The notes below the pieces were generated by a model. The model saw only the letters and a program-made list of their open reading frames with translations. It had not been told where the DNA came from and searched no databases. A stretch of DNA of 37,091 bases. It comes from Lingula anatina (lineage: Eukaryota; Brachiopoda; Lingulata; Lingulida; Lingulidae). The stretch covers positions 725,176 through 762,266 of the forward strand of contig NW_019775980.1 in assembly GCF_001039355.2 (NCBI RefSeq), in the 5' to 3' direction. The position numbers and the translations under genes were made by a program. This document shows, in pieces, positions 1 to 11,375 of the stretch (position 1 is its first letter; every line of letters begins with the position of its first letter).

Positions 1-804
1 AAAAAAGCATTAGGATAGTTCAGATATTTTTTTAATATTTATGTTCTGTTATGAGATGTTATTCATTAATTTTCATGCTTGAATAAAATTAATAAATTGA
101 TAATGCACGTGAGTGCTATTCACTCTTGGCTGTGGCTGCATTTCCAGATTAATTGTGACTGAACTTCGTTTGTTCTATCTCAGCAGACCATTTCATATAC
201 AGGCCTTGTAAAGAAATTGCAGTTGTGATCCTGAGCCACAGGTTTGTGATCTTGAATGCTGAATTAATTACTTGAACTGTGATTTCTTGGAGGGAACATA
301 AAAATATTTGTTGTACGTGTCACAACATATATCGTGAAGCACAAGTCGGCTGATCTTCCTGTTCAGCCCATTAGAATGTGCCAGACATTTTCGAGAAGGC
401 ATTACTCCTATATAATTACATGCTATTGGTATAAATAGTAAATTATAAAAATACATCAGTTTGATTTGTTTTATACTTTTACTGGGCCTCAGTGTGAAAG
501 TCAGGAATCCTTTCTCTTTCATCATAGACAAAGAAATTGGAAAAAAACGTTATTCTTTTTCCTCTTCCAAAACCTTTATTTGAGGTTCCTTGAATCTTTT
601 GAGGTACGTTGAATCTTTTGTTCAAAGTCAAGAAAAAGAACCCTTATGTAAACAAGGAGAGGCCTGAATAAAATTGGCCATATTGTTTGTTCAAGATGTA
701 CATTGCGATGCTCGCAACATGACATGAACACAGTTCAAGGCATTAATTTAGCATTTGCAATCACAAACCCACATCTAGTGATCACTAATATAAATTATTG
801 GTTA
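1..804. other. left flank, no gene recognised
   Basis: AT-rich DNA without a convincing ORF, exon or structural RNA. The only sizeable open frame (about 87 codons, minus, 268-531) has no recognisable domain and no splice context. The tail of this stretch borders the BEL LTR that follows. Confidence 0.5.
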
Positions 805-1493
805 TGTACTGCCACTTCCTATTGGACGCAGAGGAATGACAGCAGACAACGGTATTGATGTAAGCTATCTTTATTGTACATCACCGTAAAAAACTAGAAG
901 AGAAAATACAAAACAGAAACTAAGTATGTTTCAAAAATATCTATATATAAAAGCTACAAAGAGCATTAATAAACAAATGAAGTATTTGAAGATTACCAAA
1001 TAATGACAACATAAATATTTTGTGCGCGCGAAATTTTAACTATAATACGGTAAAACAATGTATGACCTACATTTAGAAAGCATGGGCAGAAATGCTAGAG
1101 CACTTTAACTGCTTCTAAAGGAACATATACGTACAAATAAAAAACTAAATACAACCTAAATATAATCTACATGTTGTATATAAAGTAAAGAAAGCAATGA
1201 ACTTACGCCTTGGAGCCTCAATGATAGATAAAAGTAACTTGAAAGAAACAGTGACATAAAATGGCCTGATCGTGAGTAACACCGCATTCCTGGACACAAC
1301 TAATATCAAGACTAGGTGGCACAAAAAATGAGAATGAATCTGTATTACGTGCAATACTCACTAGATACCACACACTGTGAATTTAAAATAAACATGTAAG
1401 CTAAAAACATAAACAAATGAAATTTAACCTGATTAATTTCTATCAACCATCTGGTACAGTTCAAAACAAGGAATCAAAGTCGGGGGCAACACA
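805..1493 (-). repeat. BEL/Pao 3' LTR
   Basis: Read on minus, the segment starts TGTGTTGCC directly after a purine run (1494-1502) that lies just past the gag-pol stop codon, and it ends GGCAGTACA, giving TG...CA ends over about 689 bp. It carries an AATAAA poly(A) signal on minus (870-875) near its far end. That is the layout of a BEL 3' LTR. No second copy is visible upstream of the ORF, so the assignment rests on position, end motifs and the poly(A) signal, not on an LTR-LTR match. The left boundary is approximate. Confidence 0.65.
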
Positions 1494-1502
1494 CTCCCCA
1501 CT
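1494..1502 (-). other. polypurine tract of BEL element
   Basis: On minus this reads AGTGGGGAG, immediately before the TG that opens the putative 3' LTR and about 90 bp after the polyprotein stop codon. Position and composition fit the plus-strand priming site of an LTR retrotransposon. Confidence 0.55.
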
Positions 1503-1589
1503 TGATGTGTAAACATCACTAATAAACTATAATGAACCCAGCTAATAACACTACAGTTGAAAATGTCTGTTGCCCAAGCACTATTCTCA

Positions 1590-4500
1590 TTAATCCACAA
1601 GAAGTATCAATTCAGTTAAAGGTCTCACAAATGTTTTCCCTCCTTTTACTCGTACTTCCACTGTACGAACTGCCTTGTCAGTTTTACTCGGGAATGTTTT
1701 CACTACAAGTCCCATAGGCCATTCATTTCTGCTACAATTGATGTCACGAAGCAAAACAATGTCACCCTCCTTCAAGTCTGGTTGTTTGATTTGCCACTTG
1801 GATCTTGATTGTAGATTCTGCAGGTAGCTTTGTCTCCATCTTTTCCAGAATGTGTTGGCCAAAACTTGGACATGTTTCCATTGAGATCGGTATATATCTC
1901 GCAAGTTGACTGAATCAGTGAGTGCAGGCAACCCTTCCGTCTTCTGGGTAAGAAGCATGGCAGGGGTAATAACCTCAGGGTAATCTGGATCTGTGGATAT
2001 TGGGCCGATCGGGCGAGAATTTATAATAGCACTAACTTCATGCATCAAGGTACATAACACATCATGGGTAAGTTTCTGACATCGGTTCAAAAACATGCCA
2101 TCTAAAATCCTTCTGGTTATCCCTATCATGCGCTCCCAAATCCCTCCCATGTGGGAAGCATGTGGAGGGTTGAATCTCCAGATTATCTTGTGTTTGATTA
2201 GGTACTCTTGAACAGGACCGCCTTCCACAAAAATTCCTTGTGCTTGAACATCTTCTAATGCTCCTACAAAGTTAGTCCCTCTGTCAGATCGGAACTCGGT
2301 GACGGGACCTCTTATGGCAACAAATCTTCTCATGGCATTAATGAAAGCGTCACTGCTCATGCTCTCTACCAACTCGATGTGGACGGCTCTTGTAAATAAA
2401 CAAGTAAACAGAACTCCCCACCGTTTGCTTTCTGCCATACCACCCCTGGTTCTACGTGCCACAACTGACCATGGTCCAAAGACGTCCACTCCTACAATTG
2501 CAAAGGGGGGCCCAGAAGTAAGTCGGTCCTTTGGGAGGTCTGCCATTTGTTGATTCATTACTCGACCTCTCAATTTCCTACAAGGAACACACTTGTATAT
2601 CATGGAGGAAATGATCCTCTTGACTCCTGTTATCCAAAACCTTTTTCTAATGGCTGTTTCTGTTATTAGTCTTCCTTGATGGAAAACTTCTCTGTGGAAA
2701 TGTGCTACCAGCAACTTGGCAAAGTGCGATTTTCCATCGATAATGACTGGATGTTTCTCGTCAAAGGCAACAGGTGCTTGGTTCAGGCGCCCCCCTACTC
2801 GCATAATCCCTTCTTGATCTAGAAAGGGACTCAAAGCAAGAATCGAGCTCCTATGGGAAAGAGGCTGACCTTCTCGCAGCGCCGACATTTCGTTTGGGAA
2901 ACAAGCATCCTGCGAAACCTTGATGAGTAAGTTCTCAGTTTTCACAGTTTCTTCAATAGTTTTCAGATTAGGGCTCTCCTTGTATTCTGGACGCTTGCTA
3001 CAACGTCTCTTCAATGCAGAAAATGCTCTAATCAGCGACGGCCAGGTTGAGAACTTCTCGAATTTTGATTGTAAATCATAGGTGACGGCTATTTTCGCAA
3101 CAGAGATTTCTTGTCTGATTTCTTTGTCATTTGCAGGGTTCACTAAGTCATGGGTTTGAGAAGTGATGATGTTTTCACATCTTAACAAGTCTGGCCCATT
3201 GATCCAAAGACTGTGCGTAAAATCCTTGACTGGGTAATTACCTCTGGTACCGCAATCAGCTGGATTCTTCTGGGATGGAATGTACTGCCACTGGTGGGCT
3301 TTAGAGCGCTTGAGCACTGCCTGCACCCTATTGGACACGTATGTATAGAAGCGCTTTGTTCGATTGTACAAATACCCAAGTACAACCTTGCTGTCAGAGT
3401 GGTACACAAAATCTTCTGGCTTTACATCCAAAAACCCACTGACGGTATCTGCCAAGTCTGTGGCCAGGACGGCAGCACATAACTCTAGACGAGGAATCGT
3501 TGTTCCTCCTGGGGGTGAAAGCTTTGACTTCCCCATCAAAAAACCAGACTGAACCTCTTGTCCAAACACTACTTGAGCGAAGGCTACTGCCGATATGGCA
3601 CTTTCAGAGGCATCGGCAAAGACGTGGACTTTGAGATAATCTGCTTCACACCACGAGTTATGCACAAACATGCGTGGAAATTGTAGATCTACTACCAAAT
3701 TCAATGAGCTTTTCCAAGCCTCCCACTTCGTCTTCAAATCTTCAACTAGTGGCTGGTCCCACTCTACTCCACTCTCCGTAATCTCACGAAGAAGAATTCG
3801 ACCACCTGTAGTGATAGGAGTGAGGAAACCTAGGGGATCAAATATGCTGCTGATTGCTGATAGAATTCCCCTTCTCGTAGGTGGTCTCTCTGGCATGTTG
3901 AGCTTGAAGATGAACGCATCGTCCTTTAATTCCCAGACAAGACCTAGGCTGGCTTGCTGCGGTAACTCCTCTTCAAACAAATCTATAGATCTCAGGGATT
4001 TGTCAAGGTCTTCTGCTTTAAAGGCTTTCATGACTGCTGGAGAATTCGATGCGATCTTGTGCAGCTTTATCTTGGCATTGTTTTGTAACGTCGCCTGGGT
4101 CCTCTTTACAAGGCTAATGGCTTCCGACTCAGTTGGACACGAGGCAAGTCCATCATCAACATAGAAATCTCTGTGTACAAAGTTCCGTACATCATCTTCC
4201 GCATCTTCAACTGCCTTTCGGAGCCCATAGGTGGCCACTGCTGGTGAAGGTGTATTACCAAAAACGTGCACTCTCATGCGGTACTCTATCATATCTTCTC
4301 TAGGGTCATTATTCCTGAACCAGAAGAAACGTAAGAAGTTTCGATGCTCTTCATTCACCCGGAATGAATAAAACATTTGATGAATGTCTGTTGTAATTGC
4401 AACCTTGTTTCTTCTGAACCGTAACAACACCCCCAATAAGCTATTCGTGAGGTTTGGCCCAGAAAGTAAAACGCTGTTCAATGAAAGCCCTTCATATTCT

Positions 4501-7394
4501 GCTGAAGAATCAAAGACCCCTCTAATTTTGTTCGGCTTTCTTGGATGATAAACTCCAAAGAGCGGTAAGAACCAAAATTCCGTTTCAGGTGCAAGCTTCG
4601 GCGCCTCTTCTGCAGCTCTAGATTCAATAATCTGACCCATGAACTCCACCATGTCCTTTTCTTTTTGGGTGTTTTTCTTCAATGAGGTTGCTAGAAGTCT
4701 TGCCCTCCTCAACGCTTGAGGTCGGTTATTGGGAAGAGTAGGTCTCGGATGTTTGAAAGGCAAAGGAGCCTTCAAGTGTCCATCTGCATCCTTGACCATA
4801 GAATTTTCCATTACGGTCAGGAAGGCAACATCATCCTGCGACATACCAACACGCTCATCTAGCCTTGTAGTCTTGAAAATGTTATCTTCAGGAGCAACTG
4901 AATCTTTGATAATCATGCCACTAGTACATGGGCTCATGATTGTTGGACGTCCACCTCTTGTGAAATGTGTTTTGTAAGCGTTGACCACAGTTAGATCTGG
5001 TCTGTGGAACTGTCCCAAACATACTTCACCTACGACTACCCACCCCAAAGGCAACTTCTGAGCAAAAGGTGAATTACGTGGACCAACTATCTGTTGTTGT
5101 ACATGATGAGCTTCAAGGACATCCCTGCCGATCAAAAGACCAATCTGAGCTGTAGTATCCAATGGAGGAATGGAGTTCGCTAAAGGAGCCAGGTGTTCAA
5201 AGTGACTGGTGACTTCAGGGGTAGGAATCTCGGATCTCTCATTTGGCACGCTGCACTCTATGATGTTAGGCACCTTGATTTCACAAGATTTGTCAACAGA
5301 CTGAACTATTAAATTGGTTGCATATCTAGTTGTTATCCTCGATGTCCCAGAACATGAAGACACAGTGTAATGGCGTTGCTCACTGGCCAACTGAAGTTTA
5401 TCAAACAATGATGAGTTACCAAGAGTTCTGTTGCTTTGGTCATCATGGACTGCGTATACCCTTATGGACTTCTCTGGTTGTCCCGCTGGAAATACATTTA
5501 CCAAAATGGTCTTGGCACAAGATCTGCCTGAAAAACCTTCTCCACAGAGTGTGGTGCATTTCGTAGTAATGCTGTCTTCGTTGGGACTAGGTGTCTCCCC
5601 ACTGTCACCTTGCAACCTTGTGATTTCGATGTGCATGGCTGTGGCATGGTTCGTCCTGCCGCATACCTGGCATTTAACTTCGTTTTTGCAGTCACGGAAA
5701 AGGTGCATGTTGGTCTCACAGCAACGATAACAGATGTGATTCTCCTTTAATATCTTCTTACGCTCATCAATGGATTTCTTGCGAAAGGCTCTGCATGTAT
5801 TCAGAGAGTGACCCACATTATGAAGTGGACACAGGTTCCTTCCCCTTTCTAAGGGTGGATTGGCAACTTCCGTCTTGAATGTTGACACCTTGGATTTGGG
5901 AGGTTGTTTCTTGACCATGGCAGGAGCCGGGAAAGAAAAGGAGAAGCTCGGGTCATTGCATCGACTAGACATTTCTCTAACAAAGACTACAAAGTCTTCA
6001 AAGGGTGGGTATGGGACCGAGTGTGTGGATTTATATTTGGCTGCTCTATCGATCCACTTATTCTGAAGAAAGAAGGGCAGTTTATGCAGCACTAAATTGA
6101 CCCCTGTAGATGTATCCCACTGACATAACAAATCTTTATATGCAGGGTCTTCTTTCTTAAATTCAATCTCGTGAAGGATGTCCAACAGCTCGTACAGTCT
6201 AGGATACTCATTTGGTCCACTTATCTTTGGGAAACTGGCAACCTTTGACTTGAGAGCAGCATCTATTAGTTCAGGACGGCCATACCTTTCCTCAAGTCTT
6301 TCCCATATCCTGCGTATTGCTAAGGAAGCATCATTAGCACTTGCATTTCGCAGACTCCTAGCCTGTTGTGATGATTTAGGTCCCAAAAATTTCACTAGTA
6401 GATCCAACTGTTCTCTGTCATTGGCACCGAGTTCTTGAATTATCGACTTAAAATTTTCTTTCCATGCTGGGTAGTCTTGCGGCTCGTCATTGAAATTCAT
6501 GAATCTAGTCATAAGCAAATCCTTTCTGAGAAGGTGCTTGGAAAATTCTGTGGCTAAATACATTCTTTCTGTAGAGGGGTTCCCAGTACTGGTATTAGGT
6601 TCCTGAGCACGGATCTCACTGCGACTAGGAACAAACTTGGTGGCAGGAAACGTAGCTGCTTGGGAGAGAATATTGTTACCCGTGTGAGGGCCAGTCTCCA
6701 CATATGCTCTCGTACGTTGTGTACGGGTTCTCTGTAAAGAGACACTGGACGCCTTATCATCGTCTTCTTCACTCATCTCCTTGACAGCTTGATACTCTGC
6801 CTCAGCGACTGCCAGCTCTTTCTCTGTCTCTAAGATCTTGACTTTGGTTTTCATTTCCTGACTGGCCTTTTCCATTTCAGCCTGGACGCTTTTAAATTCC
6901 GCTTCTCTTTGGGCATAATCTAGCCTCACTCTGGCTGCCTCTAGTTTGGCCTTTTGTTGGGCTAGGAGGGACTGGGTAGATAGCATCGACCTTTCACTTT
7001 TGATTGAACCAGGCCTTTTTATTTGAGCAAATAAAAATTTGTCTATCTTTGCCATAACCATGTCCACTTTAGTCTGTGTTGACGCAAATTTGCCCTGGGC
7101 TATCATTCTTTCTTCATCGCTAAAATCACTAGGGTTCCTCTTCAGGACACCACTAAGTTCTGTGAAAACTTCTTGATATTTGCTCCATAATGTACAGATA
7201 CTGTCCTTAATAATTTGAATCTCTTCAATCTCCTTTAAGTCACAACAGCTAAAGTTCATAAGTTCAGTATCTATGTGGGCACTTAACTTGTCTAACTTGG
7301 TCGTAATTGGACTAATCTTACTGTGTAAGTGCTCTGTCCCTTTTTCTGTCAATTGTCTCTTTCTTCCTTCTGTGTTGACCTCTGAATCCTCCAT
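1590..7394 (-). CDS. BEL/Pao retrotransposon gag-pol polyprotein, intact ORF
   Basis: A single 1934-residue frame encodes the structural and replication proteins of a BEL/Pao LTR retrotransposon. In order: a charged coiled-coil N-terminus (about residues 100-220); a DUF1759-type gag region (about 290-480); cysteine/histidine knuckles from C555 (CYRCCETNMH, then CQVCGRTNHATAMH); an aspartic-protease region with a DDQS motif at D651-D652; reverse transcriptase with YVDD at 1078-1081; RNase H (FADASES, D1261; then HSDSK); an integrase with D1637 (GVDVFGP), D1704 (SDRGTNF) and E1754 (GIWERM), so the DDE triad is present; and a C-terminal DUF5641-type domain. The Met at 7394 is the first in frame and gives the usual BEL start. 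No stop or frameshift interrupts nearly 5.8 kb, unlike every other element in the window, so this copy is young or under selection. The 3' LTR is present; the 5' LTR is not seen. Confidence 0.96.
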   Translation of the reverse strand: MEDSEVNTEGRKRQLTEKGTEHLHSKISPITTKLDKLSAHIDTELMNFSCCDLKEIEEIQIIKDSICTLWSKYQEVFTELSGVLKRNPSDFSDEERMIAQGKFASTQTKVDMVMAKIDKFLFAQIKRPGSIKSERSMLSTQSLLAQQKAKLEAARVRLDYAQREAEFKSVQAEMEKASQEMKTKVKILETEKELAVAEAEYQAVKEMSEEDDDKASSVSLQRTRTQRTRAYVETGPHTGNNILSQAATFPATKFVPSRSEIRAQEPNTSTGNPSTERMYLATEFSKHLLRKDLLMTRFMNFNDEPQDYPAWKENFKSIIQELGANDREQLDLLVKFLGPKSSQQARSLRNASANDASLAIRRIWERLEERYGRPELIDAALKSKVASFPKISGPNEYPRLYELLDILHEIEFKKEDPAYKDLLCQWDTSTGVNLVLHKLPFFLQNKWIDRAAKYKSTHSVPYPPFEDFVVFVREMSSRCNDPSFSFSFPAPAMVKKQPPKSKVSTFKTEVANPPLERGRNLCPLHNVGHSLNTCRAFRKKSIDERKKILKENHICYRCCETNMHLFRDCKNEVKCQVCGRTNHATAMHIEITRLQGDSGETPSPNEDSITTKCTTLCGEGFSGRSCAKTILVNVFPAGQPEKSIRVYAVHDDQSNRTLGNSSLFDKLQLASEQRHYTVSSCSGTSRITTRYATNLIVQSVDKSCEIKVPNIIECSVPNERSEIPTPEVTSHFEHLAPLANSIPPLDTTAQIGLLIGRDVLEAHHVQQQIVGPRNSPFAQKLPLGWVVVGEVCLGQFHRPDLTVVNAYKTHFTRGGRPTIMSPCTSGMIIKDSVAPEDNIFKTTRLDERVGMSQDDVAFLTVMENSMVKDADGHLKAPLPFKHPRPTLPNNRPQALRRARLLATSLKKNTQKEKDMVEFMGQIIESRAAEEAPKLAPETEFWFLPLFGVYHPRKPNKIRGVFDSSAEYEGLSLNSVLLSGPNLTNSLLGVLLRFRRNKVAITTDIHQMFYSFRVNEEHRNFLRFFWFRNNDPREDMIEYRMRVHVFGNTPSPAVATYGLRKAVEDAEDDVRNFVHRDFYVDDGLASCPTESEAISLVKRTQATLQNNAKIKLHKIASNSPAVMKAFKAEDLDKSLRSIDLFEEELPQQASLGLVWELKDDAFIFKLNMPERPPTRRGILSAISSIFDPLGFLTPITTGGRILLREITESGVEWDQPLVEDLKTKWEAWKSSLNLVVDLQFPRMFVHNSWCEADYLKVHVFADASESAISAVAFAQVVFGQEVQSGFLMGKSKLSPPGGTTIPRLELCAAVLATDLADTVSGFLDVKPEDFVYHSDSKVVLGYLYNRTKRFYTYVSNRVQAVLKRSKAHQWQYIPSQKNPADCGTRGNYPVKDFTHSLWINGPDLLRCENIITSQTHDLVNPANDKEIRQEISVAKIAVTYDLQSKFEKFSTWPSLIRAFSALKRRCSKRPEYKESPNLKTIEETVKTENLLIKVSQDACFPNEMSALREGQPLSHRSSILALSPFLDQEGIMRVGGRLNQAPVAFDEKHPVIIDGKSHFAKLLVAHFHREVFHQGRLITETAIRKRFWITGVKRIISSMIYKCVPCRKLRGRVMNQQMADLPKDRLTSGPPFAIVGVDVFGPWSVVARRTRGGMAESKRWGVLFTCLFTRAVHIELVESMSSDAFINAMRRFVAIRGPVTEFRSDRGTNFVGALEDVQAQGIFVEGGPVQEYLIKHKIIWRFNPPHASHMGGIWERMIGITRRILDGMFLNRCQKLTHDVLCTLMHEVSAIINSRPIGPISTDPDYPEVITPAMLLTQKTEGLPALTDSVNLRDIYRSQWKHVQVLANTFWKRWRQSYLQNLQSRSKWQIKQPDLKEGDIVLLRDINCSRNEWPMGLVVKTFPSKTDKAVRTVEVRVKGGKTFVRPLTELILLVD

Positions 7395-7686
7395 GTTGAC
7401 GTATGGACCCTCCAGACAGGTAGATACAGATGAATTTTCAAGGCTTTTTTACTNCCGGTATCTACAAATCAGATACTATGTAGGTGAGACACCTACCTTC
7501 CTATCAGAGACGATCTTTCCTCATAATAAAGGCGAGAAGCCTTACACACTCAAAAAGTCGCTCTCAACTATGCAAGGGGCGCTGTCAAAATACACGTCCT
7601 CAGAGGCCCAGCTCTGAATCGTGTTATTTTGGTAAAGTGGAATCTAACTAGGGCATGAGCCGACCACCCCCAACATGTTTTACACC
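7395..7686. other. junction between BEL 5' end and Ty3 3' end
   Basis: This short stretch separates the BEL start codon from the Ty3 pol stop codon. If both elements were complete it would have to hold a Ty3 3' LTR, a BEL 5' LTR and a BEL leader. It is only 292 bp and I find no match in it to the BEL 3' LTR (805-1493) or to the DNA next to the Ty3 primer site. A purine-rich run on minus just after the Ty3 stop (GTTGGGGGTGG) could be the Ty3 polypurine tract. An ambiguous base at 7454 marks uncertain assembly. Confidence 0.5.
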
Positions 7687-10600
7687 TCAAATTGATTTGC
7701 ATTTTAAAAGCTTCTCATACCATTCATCAGGGTTGGGTAGGTCTGGAGCATCTGTATTCCGACGGTCATGGTCGTTTACTTGATTCGGTAGGGGGTCATT
7801 AGGTCTCAGGGGTCTGTCTTGAGGATCATGATAAAGTTTCAACCTATTGGCGTGAATTGGTGCTGGGTGTACATGATTATCGCTGCATCTGCGTAGGCGA
7901 TATGTGAAACTGGATACTCGTTGGGTGATATAGTAGGGTCCTACGTATTTTGTTGTTAGTTTTGGACTTCGCCCCTTTTAAACTTTGGCATTGCGCATTA
8001 AAACTTTATCACCAATGTGAAATGGTGGTAGTGCTGCATTTTTATCATGTATTTGGGTGTATCTTGTTTGTGCATGCACTCTGTTATCATGTGCGATTTT
8101 TCGTGCATCTTCCAATTTTTTATGAATGTTATCTAGGTAGTTTTGGACTGTGTTTGGAAGAGAATCGTGGGGACGAATGAGAGAGTCCAGGATGGTGGGC
8201 ATGGGCCTGCCAAAGAGTAAATAATAAGGGGAAAAAGTGGTCGTTTGTGTTGCGGGGCTTGCATGAAGTGCCATTAGTATGCCAGGTAATAAGGAAGGCC
8301 AGTTGTTTTGTTCTTTGTTGCAGTAGGCTCTCAAGGATTGTGCAATGTCGGCATTTTTTCTCTCTACAGTGCCATTGACACACGGGTGATATGAACTCGT
8401 GAGCGATCGTTTAATGTGGAACAAATCGCTTAAGGTTTGAATTAAAATCGAAGTGAAATTTTTAGCTCTGTCAGTGACGATTGTAGAGGGGGCGCCAAAC
8501 CTACAAAATATTTCTGCATATAGCACTGTGGCAACTTCCTCAGCCTTTTGACTACGTAATGGGAATGCCTCGACCCAGGCAGTGAAGGAGTCAACTACCA
8601 TTAAAATGTAACGCGATTTGTCATTTGCGGTGGGTAGCGGACCTAAGATACCAATGTGAATCCTTTCCCAGGGGCCAACGATTGGGAGTGGTTGGAGGGG
8701 GGTGGGACGTTGCCCATAATTTCTTTTCAACTTTGGCATGGATCGCATGTTTTGACATATTGTAAAATTTCTGCATACATGCGGGGCCAATAGAATCGAT
8801 TGCGGATTGATTGATAAGTCCGATCAAAGGCAAAATGTGCTCCAGCCGCTAAGCTGTCATGATAAGCATGCAAAACATCATCTCGGTAGCCTGTGGGTAC
8901 AGCTAATTGTCGGATAATTTTTTGGTCTAACTGACAAGAAGATTTTGTACGAGGCTGATAAACATGAAACAAGATAACTTTGTCAATGATGTATTGATTC
9001 GACTCATAAATTGTTTTCTTTGATAATTTTTGAACAAGATTTGTGATGGTTGCTGGGGGTGATGGGTTGCAATGTGGACTTAATGGCCGGGGGTTGAGTT
9101 GGGGATAATGGATCTGATGGAGGAGTAGAGCTGGTTGGCACATTAACTTTTGTTGTTGGTAAGGGGTGGTCATATGGTCGGCGTGATAGTGCATCAGCTT
9201 GGTTTTTGTTCTTGGTCTATGAACTATGGTGTAATCATACTGTTGTAATGCTATGGCCCATCTATTTAGTCGAGGGGTGGTGTGCTTGATATCTTTGAGC
9301 CATTTTAAGGCTTGGTGGTCGGTGTAAACTGTGAAGGGTTTATGCAAATAGGTGTGAAATGATTTTATCCCTTCTAGAACGGCTAGACATTTTAATTGTG
9401 TGATGGGATATAACTGCTCTGCTGCTGTTAAAGAGCGACCTCCATAGCTGATTACAATTTCCCTACCTGCTTCATCAAACTGTCCTAGAATGAACCCTAA
9501 GGACATGTTTGAGGCATCTGTGGTGAGATGAAAAGGTTTGGACATGTCTGGAAATCGTAAGATAGGAGGTGTGACAAGTGCCTGTTTAAGCTTTTGAAAT
9601 GCAATTTCACACTCATGTGTCCATTTGAAAACTACATCTTTCTTGAGCAGGTCATTAAGTGGCCGGGCTATAAGGCTGTAGCCTTTAATGAAACGACGAT
9701 ACCAATTCATTAGGTCAAGAAAACTGCGTGTTTGTTTCACATTTTTGGGTTTGGGAAATGTGGTTATAGCTTCAGTTTTGGACGGATCGACCTCAATGCC
9801 CTGTGAAGATAAGTAATGACCCAGGTATAATACTCTAGGGACCATAAACGTGCATTTTGATGGTTTGAGCTTAAGATTAGCCTGACGCAGTATGTGAAAC
9901 ATTTCCTGTAGATGTTTCAGATGTTCCTCAAATGTGTTAGAGAAACATAGTATGTCATCTATGTAAATGATGACATTTTTCTTGTGCATGTGTATAAAGA
10001 GATTAGATAGCACATACTGATAGCTATGAGATGCATATCGTAATCCAAAAGGAAGACGTTTGAACTGATATTGACCTCCATGGGTCACGAAAGATGATTT
10101 TTCTTTTGAATCATCTGATAGCGCCAAAGTCCAGAAAGCTGTATTTATATCAGCTAGGGAAAAGTATTGTGGTTTTGAATCTGCAATGGAGTCAAAAATG
10201 TCATCCAATCTAGGTAGTGGGAAGTTGATGGGTTTGGTGACAGAATTCAATTTACGATAGTCAATGGCAAAACGAAAATCACCTTGTTTCTTTTTCACTA
10301 GTACAACAGGACTTGCCCATGGGGATGAGGATGGTTCAATTATGTCATGCTGTAACATTTGGTCTACTTGTCGATCAACTTCGGCCTTAACCTGTGGGGA
10401 TGATCTATAAAAACGTTGTTTGATGGGAGGGCTATCTCCTGTGTCAATGACATGCTCATAGATGGGGACTTGACCGATTTCAGATAAATCTGTGGCAAAT
10501 ACGTCTCTATTGCTTCCAATTAGGGACAGTAATTGGTCTGTTTGCATAGCTGTCAAATGAGCCGTTTCAAATGGAATTTTTAATGAGCATGCAGTCTCAA

Positions 10601-11375
10601 TATTTTCCTCTTTGATTAATGGAATGGGTGGTGGAGGAGATTGGGTAAAGCTGATCGGGTTTATCATGGATGTATTTAGGGGGGAAGCTTTTGCTAGGAT
10701 GGTATTCCGAGGGATTGTGATACACTCAGGGGTTGGGTTTGTAATGCGGTAGTAACAAAAAGATGAAGATAAGGTATTTACAGTTGCTGCTCCAAGTATC
10801 ATTGGTAATTTTCTGACAGGCTCTAGTAAAATGGTAATGGGCTGCTTTGAATTTACAGGTAGGCGTGATATATGCACTCGTATCATTGCTTCACTATATG
10901 GCTCTCCAGTTGTGTATACATTGGCACGTGCAAACCCTAACTGACCGGAAAGAGTAAAATTGATAGAAACATCAGGGTTTTGCAATGTGAAGGTACGGGA
11001 ATGGAAATCAAGATTGGCATTGTGCTTGTCTAGAAAATCTATACCGAGGATGACTGGTCGAGGGAGGGTAGGTAATACATGAAAGAGATGTTTATATGAG
11101 ACCCCGTTGATTTGAAAATTGACTTGTAGTGTGCCCAAAATTTTAAGCGAAACATCACCAACTCCAATGACATTTTGAATGGCGATGGGTGGGCTGAGTT
11201 GGGATTCAGAATAACCTAAGGAACGCAAAGTTGGTCAAGATATGCATGATATGGAAGCACCAGTGTCAATGAGGGTATCAAATTTCTTGTTCTGAACTAT
11301 GATAAAAATATAATTTTGCATGAGTGGTTTTGAAAGTACCCCTACGGATTGATTGTGTTTTCGTGAGTGTAACCG
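7687..11375 (-). pseudogene. Ty3-type retrotransposon pol, decayed (PR-RT-RH-IN)
   Basis: Pol of a Ty3 (Metaviridae-type) LTR element. Retropepsin: DTGAS at 11253-11267, then an in-frame TGA at 11235-11237. Reverse transcriptase: YIDD at 9954-9965. RNase H: TTDASNMSLG near 9500. Integrase: zinc region (HDSLAAGAH...CDPC), then core motifs VTDRAKNF and VNGTVERKN. Breaks: a pair of opposite frameshifts after RNase H (about 9060-9200); a frameshift in integrase near 8730-8790; a nonsense TAA at 7978-7980, with homology continuing (KYVGPYYI) to a TGA at 7687-7689. The first integrase aspartate is also lost: the codon at 8650-8652 gives HIGILGPL where this family has Asp. The copy cannot be autonomous. 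Gag lies directly upstream in the same frame. Confidence 0.9.

Noticed and set aside
1145-1354. 69-codon minus frame
   Set aside because: It lies wholly inside the BEL LTR and has no coding signature.
3670-4164. Long plus-strand frames inside the BEL region (for example 164 codons)
   Set aside because: They are shadows of the intact minus gag-pol frame and have no domain of their own.
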